From assembly GCA_004292515.1 (NCBI GenBank), contig RDXB01000031.1:1-64000 (forward strand): a DNA stretch of 64,000 nucleotides, in the 5' to 3' direction. Position numbers and translations under genes: made by a program. The notes under the pieces are model-generated. The model had not been told where the DNA came from. It saw only the letters and a list, made by a program, of their open reading frames with translations, and did not search any database. Shown here piece after piece: positions 9,201 through 17,163 of the stretch (the first letter of the stretch is position 1; each line of letters starts with the position of its first letter). The stretch is from Oscillatoriales cyanobacterium (GTDB lineage: Bacteria > Cyanobacteriota > Cyanobacteriia > CACIAM-69d).

Positions 9201-9256
9201 TGACAGTGGGGCAACCGATCGAAGGGCGCATCTGTCGGCCGGGGAGTGCAAGATGA
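6239..9256 (+). CDS. Two-partner-secretion exoprotein (filamentous haemagglutinin N-terminal domain)
   Basis: 1005 aa if TTG 6239 (AGGGGAA 7 nt upstream) is the start, 986 aa if ATG 6296 (MTWSILAIALATPVG). A signal peptide ends near AIA|NPVSDG. The TPS/haemagglutinin activity domain spans about residues 45-170 (NLFHSFQQFSIPTGGSVHF, ANLFLLNPAGILFGPNARL). Then come many short beta-helix repeats with GGNI/AGNI/SGDL turns, and a C-terminal Cys-containing domain (AQTCGPVDRPEQIGFFPLG). From family knowledge, such proteins cross the outer membrane through a TpsB/FhaC barrel. None is in this window. The stop overlaps the start of the CHAT gene (ATGA). The middle third is markedly AT-richer than both ends. 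Confidence 0.88.
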   Translation: MGSFPQQWYASQPSTITHPMTWSILAIALATPVGPAIANPVSDGSLSTEVAQPAVNRWTIEGGDRAGSNLFHSFQQFSIPTGGSVHFNNAADVANIFSRVTGGQRSTIDGELSANGGANLFLLNPAGILFGPNARLNLGGSFFASTADRLVFADGLSFGVNDAAGRPLLSMTVPVGLQYGAAPGPIRVEARSTDPTATVPTGLEVKPGQAIGLFGGSLAFDQGWAIAPEGRIWAVAAGPGTVVNFNRLLDTPIALGANLTFQGGGLAVSGNGGGELVAIGDRVQLSQGALLAANTLDTGDGRGLWVRSGEFGLTDRSAVSTITLGSGRSGDLSLTAERSISLSSGQDFAAVINQLLNNQFTENSIEGGLFSVSLGTGNAGQINLISEDLILSNGSVIVSSTFNSGRGGDVVINATRTVRLSRAGLFSGTAGSGRSGDLISRSRYFELVNTGAVSSLTLSNGPAGNIDIEASDSITLIGGDLIPLNIGNFRSDTKGGIEASAFLGGSAAGGIQLTSPSISLDDVTVVSTSVDFPGRNSSIGTPGDINLNSAQILIRNGAAISAGRLVQSSSTEINDPMSSTQNGRVVINSTELVEVDGDYRDRPSQVSSSIEVSYFSDGIDGSDSNSNASFNAGTIEIFTRVMRVIRGGQIQSTTSTVVDPKIEQFSILGNGGNILISASERIELDHLRSYQLNEPLGPAGLFTSTNFTTVDGQGIDPVSLFPSGRAGNIQVITPELLLRNGARITASSFGTGGAGNIDIQANRIRIIGENSAIRSLSGAGDAGNIRIQANEIELRDGGTITTDAFFTATGGNIEIDTDTLAALGNSDISANAVTNFGGRVNLRAQGVFGTAFRNAPTDRSDITVSSARGPEFSGTVQLEVLNPNPAQGAIALPSNVGVPPEPAQTCGPVDRPEQIGFFPLGRAGRQPTPLEPAAIENGNFWADLRPIAPSTTATTPLPAIAAAPVEATGWQTGEDGRLELVAVGAAPVTVGQPIEGRICRPGSAR

Positions 9257-11850
9257 ATGCTCGTGGGTCGCGGCGGTGGTTTTTGGGGCTGTTGGGTTGG
9301 GGCGGCGCGATCGCCCTGGCCGGTTGGGGTGAGCACACGGGGGCGATCGAAACCGTGGCGATCGAAGCTGACCCGGCGATCGAGCAGGGCCGCCAAGCCT
9401 ATCGGGCCGGTCGCTATGCCGAGGCGATCGCCCTTTGGCAACCGGCGGCGGCCCGGGCCGAACAACGGGCTGATCGATCGCTGATCATTTTGTTGGCGGC
9501 CTATTTGGCTTGGGCGCAGTTGCAGGCGGGTGATCCAAACCAAGCGGCGGCGGCGGTGGCCCGTGGCCAGGCCCAACGGACGGGGACGATCGGCCCGGCC
9601 TTGGAAGCGCGGCTCTGGGGGGCGATCGGGGCAGTGGCGGCGGCCCAGGGCGACTGGTCGGCGGCGGCGGCGGCCTACGATCGCGCGGCCGATCGCTACC
9701 GATTGGCCAACGACCCGGTGGGGGAACTAGCCAGCCAGCTCGACCAGGCCAGCGTTTGGCAAGGGGCCGGCAGCACTCGCCGGGCCTTGGAACGGCTTCA
9801 GGCCTTGGCGGCCACTTGGCTGGAGCCGCCCCAAGAGCTGGCCGAAGCGGAAGTTCGGGCTTTGGGGTTGCATCGGTTGGCGATCACGCTGGCTTGGGCG
9901 GGCGATCGCGATCGGGCCTTGGCGGTGGTTCAGGAAGCGGCTTCGGAGTTACCCGCGGCCCGCTTGACCCTGGCGCGGTTGGTGGCCGAAATGGCGATCG
10001 CCGCGCCATCCCCCGAACAGCAGGCCGAGTTGGCCGAGCAGGCGATCGTCTACTACGACAGCTTGGCCCAAGCACCGGATCAGTCCCTTCAGCGATCAGC
10101 CTTGGTCAGTTGGTTGGCCCTGGCGATCGCGCGGCCCAATTCAGAAACGGCGGCCCTGATCGATCGCACCTTGGCCGCCGCCCGCCACTGGACAGGCGGC
10201 CGATCGGCGATCGCCCAGCAATTGGCCGTTACCCAATCACTTTTGAGTCATGCCTCCTGGCCCGATGCGGGGCGATCGCTGATTGAACAGGCCCGGGAAC
10301 AGGCGCGACAACTGGGCGATCGGCCCCTGCTGGCCCTCGCGGAACAACAGTGGGGGGCAGCGGTCGCCCGCCAAGGTCGCTGGGAGGCAGCAGCCCAGGC
10401 CACCAACCAAGCGATCCTGATTCTGGAGCCAATGCAGCGGCCCGAATGGAGCTATCAAGCCCTTTGGCAACTGGGGCAGATCGAAACCCGGCGAGCCAAC
10501 GGGGCCGGGGCGATCGCCGCCTACGGAGCCGCCGCCCTGGCCGCCGACCAAGCTCGCCAGGGATTGACGGGCCTGACGTTGCGGTTGCCGGAGTTGCCGA
10601 TTACGGGGCCGCGCGACTGGCTCGATCGCACGGAACCGCTCTACCGGCAGCAGATGGGGGCGTTGCTGGCTTCGGCGAATTTCGACCATTGGCAATTGGC
10701 GGGTCAGCAGTTGCAAGGGTTGCAACTCCAGCGGATTGAAAATGTGCTGCAATGTCGGCTCGATCGGCCCACGCCGCAAGAATTGCAAGATTTGGCGCGA
10801 TCGACCGTGGGGGAACGGGTGGCCACGGTGGTGATGGCGGTGACGGAATCCGTAAACGACCCAGGGCAATGGTCGATCGATACGGTGGTGCGCTGGCCCG
10901 AGGCCGGCAGCGCGGGGGGCGAGGCCGTGCGGCAACATCGCCAGCCGGTGGCGCGGGCGGAGTTGCGGGCCTTGCTCGATCGACTGGTGGCCAACCTGGC
11001 CGATGTGAGCGAGGAGCAACTGGTGCGCCGCGACGGGAAACAACTCTACCGCTGGACGATCGCCCCCTATCGATCGGTGCTGGCGGCGGCGGGGGTGACG
11101 TTGTTGGCCCTGGTGCTCGATCCGAACTTGCGGAACATTCCGATCGATGCGCTGTTTGATGGTCAGCGCTATTTAGTGGAGTCCTTTGCGGTGGCGATCG
11201 CGCCGGATGTGAAGTTGGCGGCAGCTTCGGACAGGGCGCGATCGGGGCCAGTGTTGTTGGCGGGGTTGGCCCAGGGGCGATCGAACTTGCCAGCCTTGCC
11301 GCTCGTGCCCCAACAGTTGACCAAGCTGCAACAACTGCTGGGCGGTGTGGTGCTCCTAGACGATCGCTTCACCCAACGGGCGCTGGAGTCGAAGTTGGTG
11401 AATGAGCCGATTTCGATTTTGCATTTGGCAACCCACGGGCAGTTCAGTTCCGATCGCCGAGACACATTTTTGCAAACTTGGGATCAGCGGTTGGATGCCG
11501 ATCGGTTGGATCAAGTCTTGAGCCAACGCCAAGCTCGGCGACCGGAGCCGTTGGATTTGTTGGCGATGTCGGCCTGTCAAACGGCCAAGGGCGATCGCTA
11601 CGGGGCGTTGGGGATGGCGGGGATGGCCGTGCGGGCGGGGGCGCGCAGTCTGATTTCGGCGCTCTGGAAAATCCCGGCAGACAACACGCCCGACCAGCTT
11701 TTTGAGGCGTTTTATCGGGCTTGGTTGGGGGGTGCTTCCAAGGCACGAGCACTGCAACAGGCGAAAGTGGCGATGTTGCGCGATCGGGCGGCGGGGCGAT
11801 CGGGCCCGCACTTTTGGGGTGGGTTTGTCTTGATCGGCGATTGGCGCTAA
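9253..11850 (+). CDS. TPR-CHAT caspase-like protein with Tat-like signal
   Basis: 865 aa. The start overlaps the TPS gene stop (ATGA 9253-9256), implying translational coupling. The N-terminus MNARGSRRWFLGLLGWGG has SRRWFLG followed by a hydrophobic run, a good match to a twin-arginine signal. Residues ~45-500 are Ala-rich TPR-like helices (GRQAYRAGRYAEAIALWQPA). The C-terminal CHAT domain (about 590-865) keeps the His of LHLATHGQF and the Cys of LLAMSACQTA, the His-Cys dyad of caspase-like peptidases, and ends HFWGGFVLIGDWR. Inference: an exported protease working with the co-translated exoprotein. The substrate is unknown. Confidence 0.88.
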   Translation: MNARGSRRWFLGLLGWGGAIALAGWGEHTGAIETVAIEADPAIEQGRQAYRAGRYAEAIALWQPAAARAEQRADRSLIILLAAYLAWAQLQAGDPNQAAAAVARGQAQRTGTIGPALEARLWGAIGAVAAAQGDWSAAAAAYDRAADRYRLANDPVGELASQLDQASVWQGAGSTRRALERLQALAATWLEPPQELAEAEVRALGLHRLAITLAWAGDRDRALAVVQEAASELPAARLTLARLVAEMAIAAPSPEQQAELAEQAIVYYDSLAQAPDQSLQRSALVSWLALAIARPNSETAALIDRTLAAARHWTGGRSAIAQQLAVTQSLLSHASWPDAGRSLIEQAREQARQLGDRPLLALAEQQWGAAVARQGRWEAAAQATNQAILILEPMQRPEWSYQALWQLGQIETRRANGAGAIAAYGAAALAADQARQGLTGLTLRLPELPITGPRDWLDRTEPLYRQQMGALLASANFDHWQLAGQQLQGLQLQRIENVLQCRLDRPTPQELQDLARSTVGERVATVVMAVTESVNDPGQWSIDTVVRWPEAGSAGGEAVRQHRQPVARAELRALLDRLVANLADVSEEQLVRRDGKQLYRWTIAPYRSVLAAAGVTLLALVLDPNLRNIPIDALFDGQRYLVESFAVAIAPDVKLAAASDRARSGPVLLAGLAQGRSNLPALPLVPQQLTKLQQLLGGVVLLDDRFTQRALESKLVNEPISILHLATHGQFSSDRRDTFLQTWDQRLDADRLDQVLSQRQARRPEPLDLLAMSACQTAKGDRYGALGMAGMAVRAGARSLISALWKIPADNTPDQLFEAFYRAWLGGASKARALQQAKVAMLRDRAAGRSGPHFWGGFVLIGDWR

Positions 11851-11865
11851 TCACCAAAGCCGTAG

Positions 11866-11922
11866 GGTGCATGGGAGCACGATTGGGAATAAACGACCAT
11901 CATCATTCCGCTCCCATGCACC
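11866..11922. terminator. Stem-loop after the CHAT gene
   Basis: Perfect 13-bp inverted repeat GGTGCATGGGAGC (11866-11878) / GCTCCCATGCACC (11910-11922) with a 31-nt loop, beginning 16 nt after the CHAT stop. There is no T-run after the stem, so it may protect the 3' end or be a small repeat rather than an intrinsic terminator. A second hairpin, TTCCCAC/GTGGGAA, lies at 11972-11992. Confidence 0.45.
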
Positions 11923-12072
11923 GCAACCCGTCACGCATTCAACAACCCATTCAACAAGCATTTATTGAGCATTCCCACATTCAACGTGGGAACGATAAGG
12001 GAGTAGGGCAGGGCGTGTCATCAAATGAGCTTGATTGGGGCTGGAACGACCCATTTTCCTAGCCCAACTGCC

Positions 12073-12384
12073 CTAGACAATGCGTAGGGAACAATGACAA
12101 AATCGCGCGACTTCTGCAATGATCGGCGCGATTAATAATTCACGTTTTGCGGCCTCGGAAGAGGGGAGCGTTAGGCGCAAAATCTCTTCGATTTCTTGGG
12201 CAATGGCTGGTAGGCGTGGGGGCAATTCTGCGCTGTGGGGCAAGGCGAGCCGATCGGTTCTGAGTTCATAGCCAAATTCGGCTAGGACTTCATCGGTTTC
12301 ATAGGGCAATTCAAAATAAGACCGAAAGGTGTAGTGGCGATCGGGATCGAGAATGGGGCGTTTCAGCATGATTTGAGACTCCAA
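12073..12384 (-). pseudogene. Conserved cyanobacterial hypothetical, probably C-terminally truncated
   Basis: 103 aa (or 98 aa from ATG 12369, MLKRPILD). The text YTFRSYFELPYETDEVLAEF and SSEAAKRELLIAPIIAEVAR resembles the N-terminal half of a ~200-aa cyanobacterial family that, as I recall it, continues into a nuclease-like half (NLDYLL...VVEAK). Here the frame ends right after CHCSLRIV, where that half should begin. It lies antisense between the CHAT gene and a relic of a second CHAT 3' end. The call as truncated is from memory of the family, so treat it as moderate. Confidence 0.5.
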
Positions 12385-12385
12385 T

Positions 12386-12445
12386 CGCGATCGGGCGGCG
12401 GGGCAATCAGTCTGGCATTTTTGGGGTGGATTTGTCGTGAATTGA
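12386..12445 (+). pseudogene. Relic of a second CHAT 3' end
   Basis: Translated in the frame starting at 12386 this reads RDRAAGQSVWHFWGGFVVN then TGA. The C-terminus of the intact CHAT protein (codons covering 11778-11847) reads RDRAAGRSGPHFWGGFVLIG. The nucleotide match is also clear (CATTTTTGGGGTGGATTTGTC against CACTTTTGGGGTGGGTTTGT). Homology stops abruptly upstream of 12386. It is a remnant of a duplicated CHAT gene or of a duplicated gene end. Confidence 0.75.
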
Positions 12446-12506
12446 ACTGAGATTTTGGGCAGGGTAGAGGTCTATCTATCCTGCCCATAGTTTAGCAATT
12501 TAGCAA

Positions 12507-14449
12507 TTACGATCCGGCGCGGAGTTTGTCGAGTACCGATCGATCTTCTAGGGTCGAAGTATCACCCGCGATCTCTTGGCCCGAAGCGAGCGATCGCAAC
12601 AGACGGCGCATGATTTTGCCCGATCGCGTCTTCGGCAGCGCATCCGTGAAGCGAATTTCACCGGGCCGGGCGATCGCCCCGATTTCCTTCACCACGTGCT
12701 GTTTCAGCTCCTTAATCAGCGCCTCACTGGCCGCCGCCGTCCCTTCCAAAGTCACAAACGCCACAATATCTTCGCCCTTCAGATCGTCCGGCTTGCCCAC
12801 CACGGCCGCCTCCGCCACCGCCGGGTGCGACACCAGCGCCGACTCCACCTCCATCGTCCCCAGTCGGTGGCCCGACACGTTCACCACGTCATCCACGCGG
12901 CCCATGATCCAGTAATAACCATCGGCATCCCGGCGCGCCCCATCCCCCGCAAAGTAGAAATACTGCCCATCTTTGGGGGCGATATGTTCCCAGTAGGTGC
13001 GGCGGAAGCGATCATCGTCGCCAAACACCGTCCGCATCATGCTCGGCCAGGGGTGCTTGACAACTAGGTAGCCGCCTTCGCCTTCGCCGACCGGGTTGCC
13101 ATCGAGATCCACCACGTCGGCCAAGATGCCGGGGAAGGGCTTGCAGGCGGAACCGGGCTTGGTGGGGATCGCCCCCGGCAGCGGCGTGATCATGAAGCCG
13201 CCGGTTTCCGTTTGCCACCAGGTATCGACGATCGGGCAGCGCTCGCCGCCAATCACCCGGTAGTACCACATCCAAGCTTCCGGGTTAATCGGTTCGCCGA
13301 CGGTTCCCAAGAGGCGCAGGGAGGTGAGATTACGAGCCTTGGGCAGATGTTCGCCCATTTTGATGAAGGCGCGGATCGCGGTGGGGGCGGTGTAGAAAAT
13401 CGTCACGCCGTATTTTTCAATCACATCCCAGAAGCAGCCGGGATTGGACGATCGGGGCGCGCCTTCATACATCAGCGTTGTTGCGCCGTTCGAGAGCGGC
13501 CCATACACGATGTAGCTGTGGCCCGTAATCCAGCCCACATCGGCAGTGCACCAATAGACATCAGTTTCTTTGATGTCGAACGTCCATTTGAACGTCATGT
13601 GGGTGTAGAGGTTGTAGCCCGCCGTGGTGTGGACAACACCCTTGGGTTTGCCGGTGCTGCCGGAGGTGTAGAGCACAAATAGCCGGTCTTCGCTGTCCAT
13701 CGGCTCGGCGGGGCAGTCGGCGCTGGCGTTCTGTTGCAGCTCGTGCCACCAATGGTCGCGGCCCGGCTCCATGTGCACGTCCTGGCCCGTGCGCTTCACG
13801 ACCAGCACGTTTTCGACGCTGGGGGCGGCGTTGTTTTCGAGGGCGCGATCGACCTGGATTTTGAGGGGCACGGCGGTATCTTTGCGGAAGCCCCCATCGG
13901 CGGTGATCACCAGTTTGGCCTTGGGGCGCTGAACCCACCAAACACGACGCTATGGGCCGCGCCAATCCGAGCACAGGCCAACATGGCGATCGCCGCTTCC
14001 GGGATCATCGGCATATAGATGCCAATGATGTCGCCCTTTTGCGCGCCGAGGGATTTGAGGACGTTGGCAAACTGGCAAACTTCCCGATGCAGTTGGGCAT
14101 AGGTGAGGGTGCGCGAGTCGCCGGGTTCTCCTTCCCAAATCAGAGCAGCTTTGTTTTTACGCCAGGTGGTTAAGTGGCGATCGAGGCAGTTATGGGAAAT
14201 GTTGATTTTTCCGCCGCCAAACCATTGAGCAAAGGGTGGTTGCCAATCGAGGGTGGTGTCCCATTTTTGGAACCAGTCGAGTTCTTTGGCGGCCAGTTCT
14301 GCCCAAAAAGCGGTGGGGTCGGCGGCGGCGCGATCGTACAGGGCTTGATAGTCATCGAGGCTTTTAATTTCGGCATTGACCGCCAAATCCGCAGGCGGCG
14401 CAAAGGTGCGATTTTCTTGAAGGATCGATTCGATCGTCGGTTGTGACAT
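12507..14449 (-). pseudogene. acs: Acetyl-CoA synthetase, frameshifted
   Basis: AMP-forming acetate-CoA ligase split into two frames: residues 1-180 from 14449 ([14 protein letters not shown] to [13 protein letters not shown]) and 467 residues from 13910 ([17 protein letters not shown] to the end). Intact family members read FGGFSA-EALRDRINDA[11 protein letters not shown]. Here about ten codons (best fit 28 nt) are missing at ~13924-13930, which shifts the frame to a stop. Restoring 28 nt gives 656 aa, the usual length. All other motifs are intact: [31 protein letters not shown] with the catalytic Lys. It is either a real recent inactivation or a sequencing/assembly error. Confidence 0.85.
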
Positions 14450-14652
14450 GACAGTTCAACTGATCAGCGTTTGCTCTCAGTCGAATGTAGTACGAGCCGG
14501 GGCTACGGGCGATCGTCATGCCCGATTCGTTAATGCGTTGTAAACCTTTGAGATAAATTCACTTTTGGTAGATATTATTAAAAGATGATATGCATGATAT
14601 TTGAGTCATGTATGAATAGCTGATGTACTGATCAATCTCCGAAGGTGGTTAT

Positions 14653-15018
14653 ATGTTTCATAAGCTGCTCTCTCTAGGATTCATTTTCTTCACTACTACA
14701 GGGCTGGTAGTTCATGTTCCTCAATCTCATGCTGCTGAACCTCCAAGCGACACCATCTTGCCAGCAGAAAACACCTACTTGGCTGAAGCGAATGCGGTGG
14801 TGTATTGCTTGGTTGTCAATATTCAGCGCGGTCAACTGGCTGTTCGCTCTGCCCCTGGCGGTCGGTCAGTGGCTGGTCTGAACAACGATAATGCTGTGCG
14901 ATTTATCAGACAGCAAGATAAGTGGTACTACGTGGAAGTTGTTAATGGCCCTAATTCTCGTGTGAATGGTATTCGAGGATGGGTTAATTCAGATTATCTA
15001 GAGTGTGCATGGGATTAG
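14653..15018 (+). CDS. Small secreted SH3-like protein (copy 1)
   Basis: 121 aa. A signal peptide (MFHKLLSLGFIFFTTTGLVV ... SHA|AEP) is followed by one bacterial SH3-like domain: VNIQRGQLAVRSAPGG, FIRQQDKWYYVEV, GIRGWVNSDYLEC. GAAGGTGG lies 6 nt upstream of ATG 14653. A Cys near the start of the mature protein and one at the C-terminus (YLECAWD) could form a disulfide. Predicted periplasmic or extracellular, perhaps cell-wall binding; the function is unknown. The neighbour at 15259 is a clear tandem paralogue. Both are AT-richer than flanking housekeeping genes. Confidence 0.8.
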   Translation: MFHKLLSLGFIFFTTTGLVVHVPQSHAAEPPSDTILPAENTYLAEANAVVYCLVVNIQRGQLAVRSAPGGRSVAGLNNDNAVRFIRQQDKWYYVEVVNGPNSRVNGIRGWVNSDYLECAWD

Positions 15019-15258
15019 GAGTCCATAGGGTAGCGATCGTTCACTACTACTTAACCAAGGCAGCACTCATTTTCAAAGAAATTAACTGTTCCCATAACAT
15101 GATCAAATAGCTGTGGTACGGGAGGTAGGTAAGCATTACCCACCCTACTAATCTGGTCAACCCATTTGCATGAATTCATCCTAATGACCTAGGAGATACA
15201 CTTCTCGGGATTGCTAAACTTTATCAATTAGCTCCAAGGAAATCTGCAGGAAAATCAT

Positions 15259-15585
15259 ATGGTTTATAAACTGTTTCGCCTATGTCTTATTTGCTGTGCT
15301 ATCACATTTCTGACTAATACTAATCAATCATGGGCTGTTGAGCTGGATGAAGCCAACAATACGGGTTGTCCTGTCTTACTGGTTGATATCCAGAGTGGTC
15401 AACTTGCTGTTCGGATGACTCCTGGTGGTCGAATGATTGCTGGACTGAGTAACTACAATGTTGTTCAATTCATTAGGCAACAGGGTGCTTGGTACTATGT
15501 AGAAATTACCAATGCCTCTAACCCTCGTCTCAATGGAACTCGAGGTTGGGTTCATTCAAAATATCTAGAATGTGGATGGGATTAG
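15259..15585 (+). CDS. Small secreted SH3-like protein (copy 2)
   Basis: 108 aa, tandem paralogue of the preceding gene. It has a signal peptide (MVYKLFRLCLICCAITFLTN), then VDIQSGQLAVRMTPGG, FIRQQGAWYYVEI, GTRGWVHSKYLECGWD. The SH3 region matches copy 1 at most positions, whereas the signal peptides and the linker differ. AGGA precedes ATG 15259 by 9 nt. The 240-bp gap between the copies holds a TAAGCATTACCCACCCTAC repeat fragment and its own AT-rich leader, so each copy may have its own promoter. Confidence 0.8.
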   Translation: MVYKLFRLCLICCAITFLTNTNQSWAVELDEANNTGCPVLLVDIQSGQLAVRMTPGGRMIAGLSNYNVVQFIRQQGAWYYVEITNASNPRLNGTRGWVHSKYLECGWD

Positions 15586-15702
15586 TAGGGTGGGCACTGC
15601 CCACCTCACAGGCTATTGAGAAATATCCTGGAGATTGATGGATTCGCAAGCTCGATCGGCAGCTTCAGTGTTATGGAGGAAATTTTGACGTTACATTAGC
15701 TG

Positions 15703-16113
15703 TTGCTTGCTGGCAATGTCGCTGGTGCGTTGGCAATTGTTGAGGAACTCGAAGAGATGGGGCGTAGCGCAATTACGGATCAGATCTATAGCTATGCAAT
15801 GATTCTTCTGATTCATCTCATCAAACAAAAAGCAGAACAGCGATCGACTCGTTCTTGGGAAGTTGCTATTCGGAATGCAGTCCACTACATTCAGCGAAAA
15901 AACAAACGCCGAAAATCTGGTGGCTATTATTTATCGGTTGATGAGTTACAAGAAATCCTAAATAAAGCCTATATCAGTGCGCTTGATTATGCCGCGTTGA
16001 AAGCCTGTGAAGGGCGACATGAGGCTGAAGAATTGGCGGCAATGGTCGATCGCTCAGAACTTTTCAACCAGGCGCTCACCTTGATTGAAGCGATCGAAGA
16101 AACTGTGGGGTGA
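15703..16113 (+). CDS. DUF29-like protein, start unclear
   Basis: 136 aa read from a TTG at 15703. The text AIVEELEEMGRSAITDQIYS, AMILLIHLIKQKAEQRSTRSW and SALDYAALKACEG fits the DUF29 family of cyanobacterial proteins of unknown function, with ELEEMGRS and a Trp-x-x-x-I-x-N-A helix. The usual first 20-30 residues (Y-x-x-D-x-x-x-W-L) are not in frame, and a TAG at 15697 closes the frame. The gene is therefore either N-terminally decayed or frameshifted near 15690. No neighbour suggests a role. Confidence 0.5.
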   Translation: MLAGNVAGALAIVEELEEMGRSAITDQIYSYAMILLIHLIKQKAEQRSTRSWEVAIRNAVHYIQRKNKRRKSGGYYLSVDELQEILNKAYISALDYAALKACEGRHEAEELAAMVDRSELFNQALTLIEAIEETVG

Positions 16114-16329
16114 TTGTCCAGATAGTCGCAACCTATCGGGCGGACAATGCTCACTACAACTGAAGAGTCTATTGATATCAGGAAAGATTTGACATCAGGA
16201 AAGATTGATCGCTGTATCGCCCAAAACCTAGTAGGCTCATTACCCAAGAACTGTTTAGTAGCCATATTATGATTTGGGCGATCGCACTGGCTCAAGCCAC
16301 ATTTCTGCAATGGCATGAGGTCAGCAAAA

Positions 16330-17163
16330 TTACCAGCGATCGAATTTCAGAATCCAGTAATTGAGCAATCGCAGCCGACTCACAAACTCTAGTGCCAAAG
16401 TCTGAAAGAGTGCTGATGGCTCAAACTGTTTTAACTCCGCTCCAAGCTGGCGAAGACAATCATAGGTTGGCAAAGTTTCGCCGGTAATATCACGTTCAAG
16501 TGCCAGACAAAATCCGGTTTTTTGAGCTAGATCTCGATAGGAATTGATGGTGCAGCTAATATCAAATCCTCCATAGAAACTGTAGTCGGCAAGACTGGTT
16601 TTTAGTAGCGGAATATTGGCAAGGATATCAGAGGGCAAGAAGTCGGAAATAGCCAGTTGACCACCCGGTTTGAGTACCCGACGCACTTCCTTCAAAAACT
16701 GCTGGCGATCGGGGAAGTGAAAAATACATTCAACAGCCAAGACAATATCGACCGATGCATCATCAAAGGGTAGATCGATCGCATTGGCTTCGACCCAATT
16801 AATAACATTGTTGTTTTGGGGAGTCACCCATTCCTTGGCGCGATCGAGCTGGCGTGGATCGATATTGACACCCGTGAGCTTCAGGTCTGCAAAATGCTCA
16901 TTGAGACTGGCGATCGTGCCGCCAAAACCACAACCCACGTCCACAATGGTTTGACCATTAGCGATCGCAGCTGCACCATACACTTCCCGGCTGAGTCGTT
17001 CTGCGGCGATCGCGAAATCTTCAGCCGTGAACCTTGCCTGTTGGGGGTTGGGCCAATATCCCCAATGCACATGGCGGTTAAACGCAGTTTTGATGGTGGG
17101 TGATTGATCAATAAAATCCAGTAAAAGGTCAAAATACGGCAAGTTAACAGTCGATTGAGCCAT
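16330..17163 (-). CDS. Class I SAM-dependent methyltransferase
   Basis: 277 aa. Motif I is IVDVGCGFGG (residues ~83-92), followed by GVNIDPRQLDRA, the acidic DLPFDDASVDIVLAVECIFH and LKEVRRVLKPGGQLAISDF. It resembles the tocopherol/sarcosine/cyclopropane small-molecule methyltransferase group (GYWPNPQQA, AAERLSREVYGAA). The acceptor cannot be assigned. ATG 17163 (MAQSTVNLPYFD). It sits between DUF29 and miaA with its own intergenic space, so probably monocistronic. Confidence 0.8.
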   Translation of the reverse strand: MAQSTVNLPYFDLLLDFIDQSPTIKTAFNRHVHWGYWPNPQQARFTAEDFAIAAERLSREVYGAAAIANGQTIVDVGCGFGGTIASLNEHFADLKLTGVNIDPRQLDRAKEWVTPQNNNVINWVEANAIDLPFDDASVDIVLAVECIFHFPDRQQFLKEVRRVLKPGGQLAISDFLPSDILANIPLLKTSLADYSFYGGFDISCTINSYRDLAQKTGFCLALERDITGETLPTYDCLRQLGAELKQFEPSALFQTLALEFVSRLRLLNYWILKFDRW

